From Streptomyces sp. L2 (GTDB lineage: Bacteria > Actinomycetota > Actinomycetes > Streptomycetales > Streptomycetaceae): a stretch of 64,000 bases of DNA. The DNA lies in NCBI RefSeq assembly GCF_004124325.1, contig NZ_QBDT01000001.1, positions 2,418,001-2,482,000 on the forward strand. The letters run 5' to 3'. This document shows, in pieces, positions 58,393 through 64,000 of this stretch. The notes under the pieces were generated by a model. That model worked only from the letters and a program-made list of their open reading frames with translations, made no database searches and had not been told where the DNA came from. The number at the start of each line of letters is the position of its first letter. Positions within the stretch are counted from its first letter, which is position 1. The translations under genes were made by a program, and so were the position numbers.

Positions 58393-59517
58393 GTGGAAAT
58401 CTCGGCGACAGGACGACTTGAGGTCCGTATCACCCCTGCTGACGTGGGGAAACGAGTCTCGGTGCGGCGTTTGACCGAACTTGGGGGCGGGGCTGAGAAG
58501 TTCACCGACACGGTGGGTGTTCTCACATCATGGGACGACGGCGTGCTCATGATCACACGTCGGGACGGCGCGGGTGTCCGGATCGCGGAATCCGCGGTGG
58601 TCGCGGGCAAAGTCGTGCCGGCCGCCCCGGCGCGTCGCCGCGGTCCGGCGGCGAGCTACCCGGAGCTGGCCCGGGTCACCGCGCGCGGCTGGCCGCCGGT
58701 GGAGAGCGAGCGGCTGGGCGAGTGGGAGCTGCGGGCTGCCGGCGGGCACACGCGGCGGGCCAACAGTGTGCTGCCGCTCGGTGACCCCGGGACGCCGCTC
58801 GACGAGGCGCTGGGGGTCGTACGACGCTGGTACGGCGAGCGCGGCCTGCCCGCGTACGTGCAGGCGGCCACGGGTGCCGAGGGCACGCAGGAGCTGCTCT
58901 GCGCGGAGCTGGAGCGGCGCGGATGGGTGCGCGAGGTGACCACCGAGGTGTGGATCGGCGCGCTGGCCCCGCTCGCCGACCGGGCGGAAGACGCGGGTCC
59001 GCGTGCGGCTGCCCGCGTCATGCTGTCGCGGGAGGCCGACGAGGCGTGGCTCGCGCTGTACCGGGGCGGAGAGGTGGTCGAGGCGGCGGCTCGGCATGTG
59101 CTGGCCGGTGGGCCGTCGGTGTGGTTCGCGCAGGTGCCCGGGGCGGCGGGTGAGGCTCCGGACCCCGCGGCCCCGGCAGGTACGGCTCCGGACCCCGCGG
59201 CCCCGGCCGGTGCGGCTCCGTTCCCCGCGGCCCCGGCCGGTGCCGCTCCCGCGGCGATCGGGCGGTGTGTGGTGGACGGCCGTTGGGCGGGCTTCGCCGC
59301 GATCGAGGTGGATCCTGTGCGGCGCCGTGAGGGGCTGGCGACCCGGGTGATGGCGGCCCTGGCCGGGCGGGCCCTGGAGGAGGGTGCCTCGGCGGCCTGG
59401 CTGCAGGTCGAACGGGACAACGAGGCGGCCCGGGGGCTGTACGCAGGTCTGGGTTTCACGCGGCACCACAGCTACCACCACTACCGGGCGCCGGAACCCT
59501 CCGGCACGGGGAGCTAG
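58393..59517 (+). CDS. GNAT acetyltransferase with N-terminal SH3-like domain (Rv0428c type)
   Basis: A 374-residue protein. Residues 1-75 (LEVRITPADVGKRVSVRR, GVLTSWDDGVLMITRRDG) form a small beta-barrel. The acetyltransferase part starts at WPPVESERLGEWELRAAGGHTRRANSVLPLG and ends with IEVDPVRRREGLATRVMAAL (acetyl-CoA loop) and VERDNEAARGLYAGLGFTRHH. Three 10-residue Ala/Pro repeats (APDPAAPAGT) interrupt the domain at about 255-290. The arrangement matches mycobacterial Rv0428c. The acceptor is unknown. GTG 58393. Confidence 0.85.
   Translation: MEISATGRLEVRITPADVGKRVSVRRLTELGGGAEKFTDTVGVLTSWDDGVLMITRRDGAGVRIAESAVVAGKVVPAAPARRRGPAASYPELARVTARGWPPVESERLGEWELRAAGGHTRRANSVLPLGDPGTPLDEALGVVRRWYGERGLPAYVQAATGAEGTQELLCAELERRGWVREVTTEVWIGALAPLADRAEDAGPRAAARVMLSREADEAWLALYRGGEVVEAAARHVLAGGPSVWFAQVPGAAGEAPDPAAPAGTAPDPAAPAGAAPFPAAPAGAAPAAIGRCVVDGRWAGFAAIEVDPVRRREGLATRVMAALAGRALEEGASAAWLQVERDNEAARGLYAGLGFTRHHSYHHYRAPEPSGTGS
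59155..59250 (+). repeat. 30-bp in-frame repeats in the GNAT gene
   Basis: Three copies of a 30-bp unit encode AP(D/F)PAAPAG(T/A), inserted in the surface loop before the last beta strands of the acetyltransferase. Confidence 0.85.
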
Positions 59518-59525
59518 GAAGCCTC

Positions 59526-60413
59526 GTGGAAGGGCATGAGCCTGGCATGGGCCATCCGTACCTGCCGCCCCCGTACCCGCCCGGTCCCGAGCGGGCCGCC
59601 GAGGTGCGGCGGAGGTTCGGCGAGGAGGCGCGCTCCGAGCGGCCCGACCTCTCCGCCCTGTGCCTGCTGATCGGCGCGGCGGCGGACGGCTCGCTCGACG
59701 ACGCCGGCCTCGACGCCGCGCAGCTGGAGCTGGACGAGCTGGCCGGACAGCTGCCGTACCGGCCGGGCGGCCCGCGCGCGTGGGCGGAGGCGGTACGGCG
59801 GCTGCTGGGCACGCGGTACGACTTCGGCGGGTCCCCGGCGGACTACCAGCGGCTGGAGTCCTCCCTGCTGCACGAGGTGCTGCGACGCCGGCGCGGGCTG
59901 CCGATCCTGCTGTCGGTGGTGTGGCTGGAGGTGGCCCGCAGGGCGGGCGCGCCGGTGCACGGGGTGGCGCTGCCGGGTCACTTCGTGGTCGGTTTCGGGC
60001 CGCCGGAGGAGCAGGTGCTGGCCGATCCGTTCGAGGGCGGGCGGGTGCTGAGCGGGCCGGACGCCGAGGTCCTGGTGGCCGGGGCGACGGGGACGCCGCT
60101 GGAGCCGTCCATGCTGGTGCCCACGACGCCGTTGCAGGTGGTCCAGCGGGTGCTCAACAACATGCGGGCGTGGGCTTCGGCCCGGCCCGAGCGGTCGGAC
60201 GTCGCGCTGCTGGCCGTCGAGTTGGGCCTGCTGCTGCCGGCGCACCCGGCCCGGCTGCGTTACGAGCGGGGTCAGCTGCTCGTGCAGCGCGGCGAGTTCG
60301 TCGCGGGGGCGGCGGAGCTGGAGGCGTACGCCGAGCTGGTCGGGGTGGTCGACCCCCACACCGAGGAGCGCGCCCGGGCCCAGGCGCGCGAGGCACGGGC
60401 CCTGCTCAACTAG
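59526..60413 (+). CDS. SirB1-like transglutaminase-fold protein
   Basis: A 295-residue protein of the SirB1/transglutaminase-like family. It has RRGLPILLSVVWLEVARRAGAPVHGVALPGHFVVGF and ADPFEGG, then a TPR-like C-terminus (LRYERGQLLVQRGEFVAGAAELEAYAEL). The catalytic Cys is not evident, so it may be a non-enzymatic member. GTG 59526 follows the GNAT stop by 8 bp (AGGAAG upstream); ATG 59547 is an alternative. Confidence 0.82.
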   Translation: MEGHEPGMGHPYLPPPYPPGPERAAEVRRRFGEEARSERPDLSALCLLIGAAADGSLDDAGLDAAQLELDELAGQLPYRPGGPRAWAEAVRRLLGTRYDFGGSPADYQRLESSLLHEVLRRRRGLPILLSVVWLEVARRAGAPVHGVALPGHFVVGFGPPEEQVLADPFEGGRVLSGPDAEVLVAGATGTPLEPSMLVPTTPLQVVQRVLNNMRAWASARPERSDVALLAVELGLLLPAHPARLRYERGQLLVQRGEFVAGAAELEAYAELVGVVDPHTEERARAQAREARALLN

Positions 60414-60555
60414 GAGCGCTTCTCAGCAGGAGCCGTTCTCACTGACGGCCGCTCTCACCGGGCGCCGTTCCCGCAGGGTGCCGCTCACACCGGGCACCGC
60501 TCCTACCGGGAGCCGTGCCCACTGACCGCCGTTCTCACTGGCACCGGGAGCCGTC
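60414..60555. repeat. Imperfect short repeats between convergent genes
   Basis: Bases 60430-60555 contain repeated GCCG(T/C)TCTCAC and CACCGGG(A/C)(A/G)CCG blocks at about 20-28 bp spacing, without a clear single unit. No ORF or strong terminator stem is seen. Confidence 0.5.
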
Positions 60556-61170
60556 TCACAGCCAGCCCTTCTCCCGCGCTATCCGTACCGCCTCCGCCCT
60601 GTTGCGTACGGCGAGTTTCTGGATGGCCGTGGAGAGGTAGTTGCGGACCGTGCCCTGGGAGAGGTGGAGGGCGGCGGCGAGTTCCGCGTTGGTGGAGCCG
60701 TCGGCCGCCGCGCGGAGGACCTCGCGCTCGCGGTCGGTGAGGGGGTTGGCGCCCTCGGCGAGGGCCGCCGCGGCGAGGGTGGGGTCGATGACCCGTTCCC
60801 CGGCGAGGACCTTGCGGACGGCCTCGGCGAGCTGGGCGGCGGGGGCGTCCTTGACGAGGAAGGCGTCGGCGCCGGCCTCCATGGCGCTGCGCAGGTAGCC
60901 GGGGCGCCCGAAGGTCGTGAGGACGACGAGCTTGACGTGCGGGAACGCGCGGTGCACTTGGGCCGCCGCCTCGATGCCGGTGCAGCCGGGCATCTCGATG
61001 TCGAGCAGGGCGACGTCCACGCCGTGTTCGCCGACGGCCGCGAGCACCTGGTCGCCCCGCGCGACCTGGGCGACGACCTCGATGTCGTCCTCCAGGCCGA
61101 GCAGGGCGGCCAGGGCCTCGCGGACCATCGACTGGTCCTCGGCGAGGAGAAGCTTGATCGCGCTCGTCAT
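60556..61170 (-). CDS. NarL/LuxR-type response regulator
   Basis: A 204-residue regulator. Receiver: AEDQ at residues 10-13 and phospho-acceptor Asp57 (LLDIEMPG). C-terminal LuxR helix-turn-helix: LTDREREVLRAAADGSTNAELAAALHLSQGTVRNYLS. ATG 61170 overlaps the kinase stop by four bases (ATGA). It should control this ABC transporter operon or membrane-stress genes; its ligand is unknown. Confidence 0.94.
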   Translation of the reverse strand: MTSAIKLLLAEDQSMVREALAALLGLEDDIEVVAQVARGDQVLAAVGEHGVDVALLDIEMPGCTGIEAAAQVHRAFPHVKLVVLTTFGRPGYLRSAMEAGADAFLVKDAPAAQLAEAVRKVLAGERVIDPTLAAAALAEGANPLTDREREVLRAAADGSTNAELAAALHLSQGTVRNYLSTAIQKLAVRNRAEAVRIAREKGWL

Positions 61171-62369
61171 GCCCCGGATCCTACGTCCACCGAGGTGGCC
61201 GTAGGGACGCGGGCGACCAGCCGGAATCCGCGCCTGGCCCGGCCCGCCTCCAGCGTGCCGCCGGCCTTCTCCAGGCGCTCGGCGAGGCCGGTCAGGCCGT
61301 TGCCGGGGCCCTTGCCGGAACCGCCGGATCCGTTGTCCTCGACGCTGAGTTCGAGGTGGGGGCCGTCGAGGGTCTGGCGGTGCAGGAGCTGTACGACGCA
61401 CCGGTCGGCGCCGCTGTGCCGGACCACGTTGGTGACCGCCTCGCGCAGCGCCCAGGCGAGCGCGGACTCGGCGTCCTCGCCGACGCCGGTGAGGTCGGGT
61501 TCGGCGGGCACCTCGGCGGTGACCCCGGCCGCGGTGAGCGCGACCCTGGTCCCGGCGAGTTCGGCGGCGAGGCGGGGGCGCCGGTAGCCGGTGACGGCCT
61601 CGCGGACGTCGACCAGCGCCTGGCGGCTGACCTGCTCGATGTCCGCGACCTGCTGGGCCGCCTTCGCCGGATCGCCGGGCAGCATCCGGCCGGCCAGCTC
61701 GCTCTTCAGCGTGATCAGGGACAGCGAGTGGCCGAGCAGGTCGTGCAGGTCGCGGGCGAGGCGCAGCCGCTCCTCGTTGGCGGCGAGCTGGGCGACGGTG
61801 GCCCGGGCCTCGCGCAGTTCGACGGTCGTCCGCACCAGCTGGCGGATGCCGGTCATCGCGAACCCGATGAGCAGTACGAGCACGACCAGGCCGACCGCCT
61901 GGTCCTCCCCGGCGTACAGGCCGACCAGGTACATCAGGGCCGCCGAGGCGGGGATGGCCCAGTAGGCGGCCCGCAGGGGCAGGGTGGCCCCGCAGGCGAC
62001 CGAGAGGTAGACGAAGAGTCCGAGCCAGGGGGTGCCGAGTGTGCCGGCCAGGACGACGGCGAGGACGCAGAGGACCGCGAGCAGGACGATCACGGCGCGG
62101 GCGGAGAACGGCCGGCCCATGTTGCGGAACACAAGCGTCAGGTAGAAGCCGACGAACGCGGTCAGGCCGACCGAGCCGGCGACGGTGGCGCCGGTGCCGT
62201 GGTCGCCGCTGATCAGGTCCTGGAGGGGAGAGCTGAGGAAGACCAGCCAGACGCCGATCCACAGCAGTTTGATCAGCAGGTCGCGCCGGTTGCGGGGCGG
62301 CTGGCCCACCCACATCCGGTGTTCCGGCCGGTGGGTGCCGGTGCGCGGGTCTTCCGTCATGGTGCTCAC
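61167..62369 (-). CDS. Sensor histidine kinase (HisKA_3 type, DesK-like)
   Basis: A 400-residue kinase. Four to six membrane helices occupy residues 30-200. The dimerisation/phospho-acceptor helix is LARDLHDLLGHSLSLITLKSE. The ATPase part has EAVTNVVRHSGA (N box) and VEDNGSGGSGKGPGNGLTGLAERL. The layout resembles DesK and LiaS membrane sensors. GTG 62369 overlaps the permease stop by four bases; ATG 62360 is an alternative. Confidence 0.93.
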   Translation of the reverse strand: MSTMTEDPRTGTHRPEHRMWVGQPPRNRRDLLIKLLWIGVWLVFLSSPLQDLISGDHGTGATVAGSVGLTAFVGFYLTLVFRNMGRPFSARAVIVLLAVLCVLAVVLAGTLGTPWLGLFVYLSVACGATLPLRAAYWAIPASAALMYLVGLYAGEDQAVGLVVLVLLIGFAMTGIRQLVRTTVELREARATVAQLAANEERLRLARDLHDLLGHSLSLITLKSELAGRMLPGDPAKAAQQVADIEQVSRQALVDVREAVTGYRRPRLAAELAGTRVALTAAGVTAEVPAEPDLTGVGEDAESALAWALREAVTNVVRHSGADRCVVQLLHRQTLDGPHLELSVEDNGSGGSGKGPGNGLTGLAERLEKAGGTLEAGRARRGFRLVARVPTATSVDVGSGA

Positions 62370-63106
62370 GCCTTCAGCGTGTCCTTCCGGTACAGCCAGG
62401 CCGCGCCGCCCGCGAAGAGGACGAAGGAGACGGCGAGGACGGCGATGTCCTGGGCGCTCGGCGACTGGCTCTGCTCGACCGCCCGCCCGAGGGAAGCGTA
62501 CGCGTGACTGGGCAGCCACTTCGCGATGTCCTGCAGCCACTGCGGGAAGTTCGTGGACGGCATCCACAGGCCGCCGAGCAGCGACAGACCGAAGTAGATG
62601 ATCATCGTGATGGGCCGGACCGCGTCCCCGGAGGCGAGGTAGCCGATGGCGACGCCGAGCGCGGCGAAGACGAGGCTGCCCGCCCAGATGACCCCGGTGA
62701 GCGCGAGCCACTGCCAGGCGGCGAGGCGTACGTCCTTCACGGCGGCGGCGACGATGAACACGAAGACGATGGACGGCAGGCTCACCACGGCGGCGCTGGC
62801 CGTCTTGGCGAGGACGTAGCCGCGCCCGGGCAGGGAGGTCAGCCGCAGCTGCCGTACCCAGCCGCTCTCGCGCTCCTTGGCGATGCGCTCGCTGTTGCCC
62901 ATCAGCACGGCGGTCAGGGCGCCGAAGGAGGCCATGGAGACCATCAGGTAGGTGGCGACGGTCAGCCCGGTGCCGTCGACCTTCTCGCTCGTGCCGGCGC
63001 TGCCGCTGAAGATCAGGAACAGGATCGAGGGGTAGAGGACCGAGAAGAACAGGAACTTGCGGTTGCGCAGGGCGCGGGCGAGTTCGAGCTTGATCAGACT
63101 GTTCAT
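62366..63106 (-). CDS. ABC-2 type transporter permease
   Basis: A 246-residue permease with six predicted helices (FLFFSVLYPSILFLIFSG, TYLMVSMASFGALTAVL, VVSLPSIVFVFIVAAAV, ALTGVIWAGSLVFAALGVAIGYL, MIIYFGLSLLGGLWMP, IAVLAVSFVLFAGGAAWL). It is coupled to the ATPase by a 4-base ATGA overlap. Export of lipid, drug or peptide is likely by family; the substrate is not known. Confidence 0.92.
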   Translation of the reverse strand: MNSLIKLELARALRNRKFLFFSVLYPSILFLIFSGSAGTSEKVDGTGLTVATYLMVSMASFGALTAVLMGNSERIAKERESGWVRQLRLTSLPGRGYVLAKTASAAVVSLPSIVFVFIVAAAVKDVRLAAWQWLALTGVIWAGSLVFAALGVAIGYLASGDAVRPITMIIYFGLSLLGGLWMPSTNFPQWLQDIAKWLPSHAYASLGRAVEQSQSPSAQDIAVLAVSFVLFAGGAAWLYRKDTLKA

Positions 63107-64000
63107 GACTGCTTGGCCTCCTCGGCCTCCGTGATGGCGACGAAGGCCTGCTCCAGGCCGAGGCCGGCGACTTCGAGGTTGCGGGGGTAGACACCGGAGC
63201 CGTACAGGGCGTGGACGGTGGCGTCGGCGTCGGAGGACTGGATGCGGACGGTCTGGCCGGAGACGTCGAGTGAGGTGAGGAAGGGCAGGTTGCGCAGGGC
63301 GGCGTGGTCGATGGTGCCCTCCAGGTCGAAGGAGACCCGGCGGGCGCCGGCCTTGGCCTTGATCTCGGCGGCGGTGCCGTCGGCGAGGAGCCGGCCCCGG
63401 TGCAGCACGAGCACCCGGTCGGCGATGGCGTCGGCCTCTTCGAGGTAGTGGGTGGCGAAGAGGACCGTACGGCCCTGGTCGGCCTGTTCCCGCATGGTGG
63501 CCCAGAACGCCTGGCGGGCGCTGACGTCCATGCCGGTGGTCGGCTCGTCCAGCACGATCAGGTCGCTGTCGCCGGCGGTGGCGAGGGCGAAGCGGACGCG
63601 CTGGGCCTGACCGCCGGACAGCTTGTTGACCTTGCGGTCGGCGATCTGGGTGACGCCCGCGCGGGCCATCACGTCGGCGGCCCGGTACGGCTTCGGGTGC
63701 AGGGCGCAGGCCAGCTTCACCAGCTCCTCGACCGTGACCTCGTCCATCAGGCCGCCGCTCTGCAGCATGGCGCCGACGTGGCCGCGGACGATGGCGTCCC
63801 GCGGGCTGGTGCCGAACACCTCGACCGTGCCGCTGTCGGCCTGCTTGAGACCGAGCAGCAGGTCCAGCGTGGTGGACTTGCCGGCGCCGTTCGGGCCGAG
63901 CAGGGCGACGGTCTCACCGGGGTGCAGGCGGAGGGAGAGCCCGTCCACGGCCCGTACGTCGCCGTACGTCTTGGTCACCTGGTCGAACCCGACCACGGCG
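63103..64000 (-). CDS. ABC transporter ATP-binding protein (5' end may lie outside window)
   Basis: About 298 residues are visible. Walker A GPNGAGKST, Q loop MLQSGG, signature LSGGQAQR, Walker B LIVLDEP and the H loop ATHYLEEAD are complete. The C-terminal part resembles the drug-resistance (DrrA/CcmA) group. GTG 63994 is the first start in the window, but the frame stays open to base 64000, so a start farther upstream is possible. First visible gene of the ABC/two-component operon. Confidence 0.93.
   Translation of the reverse strand, partial: AVVGFDQVTKTYGDVRAVDGLSLRLHPGETVALLGPNGAGKSTTLDLLLGLKQADSGTVEVFGTSPRDAIVRGHVGAMLQSGGLMDEVTVEELVKLACALHPKPYRAADVMARAGVTQIADRKVNKLSGGQAQRVRFALATAGDSDLIVLDEPTTGMDVSARQAFWATMREQADQGRTVLFATHYLEEADAIADRVLVLHRGRLLADGTAAEIKAKAGARRVSFDLEGTIDHAALRNLPFLTSLDVSGQTVRIQSSDADATVHALYGSGVYPRNLEVAGLGLEQAFVAITEAEEAKQS

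Noticed and set aside
1..64000. tRNA genes, insertion sequences, prophage or attachment sites
   Set aside because: None could be recognised on either strand by eye; a tRNA or transposase search would settle it.

Overview
The window is high-GC chromosomal DNA from a Streptomyces-type actinomycete. The third codon position is almost always G or C. GTG starts, 4-base stop/start overlaps and lipobox-bearing secreted proteins are frequent, and nearly every product has an actinobacterial signature. It looks like core chromosome: I see no phage genes, transposases, tRNA or rRNA genes, or CRISPR arrays.

Two blocks keep the gene order of mycobacteria (comparison made from memory). Block A, about 1-29,000, resembles Rv3201c-Rv3211: the AdnB and AdnA helicase-nucleases, an alkyltransferase-like DNA repair protein, MoeZ, a DUF3152 metalloprotease-like protein, a TetR regulator, DUF3107, a small membrane protein, a ferritin-like protein and a DEAD-box RNA helicase with a very long repetitive tail. 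Block B, about 36,000-58,300, resembles Rv1239c down to Rv1177: CorA, an MgtE-like CBS protein, DUF1003, Mrp, TatB, HtrA, an anti-sigma factor, SigE, an O-methyltransferase, DUF3117, 3-methyladenine glycosylase, a DivIVA-like protein, FolP2, a LOG protein, DapE, DapC and FdxA. Block B therefore joins envelope-stress control, Tat export, lysine/diaminopimelate synthesis and Mg2+ handling.

Several insertions break the blocks. Between the helicases and moeZ lie a kinase-like/flippase membrane fusion and two tandem Tap-like secreted peptidase lipoproteins. Between moeZ and the DUF3152 gene lies a tightly overlapped six-ORF operon (14,486-19,949): a PelF-like glycosyltransferase, a polytopic membrane protein, a 12-residue-repeat protein, a 24-codon ORF, an NAD-dependent epimerase and a spherulin-4 (GH135-like) hydrolase. 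This is the best candidate for an under-described system, a Pel-like or galactosaminogalactan-like exopolysaccharide locus without a recognisable c-di-GMP receptor. From 29,000 to 36,000 are a hydrolase, a NYN-domain protein, MarC, a PHP phosphoesterase, a DUF6758 protein, an MFS exporter with a putative operator inside its promoter, and a SUFU-domain protein. From 58,400 to 64,000 are a GNAT acetyltransferase, a SirB1-like transglutaminase and an ABC transporter/two-component operon that leaves the window.

The intergenic DNA holds several repeats: three copies of an about 70-bp element in the same orientation, a dispersed palindrome upstream of dapC, tandem repeats between folP2 and the LOG gene, and a very G-rich repeat tract between a small secreted-protein gene and dapC. 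Four genes carry in-frame 27-36 bp tandem repeats. Two genes lack an ATG, GTG or TTG at the conserved N-terminus and probably start at CTG and ATT.
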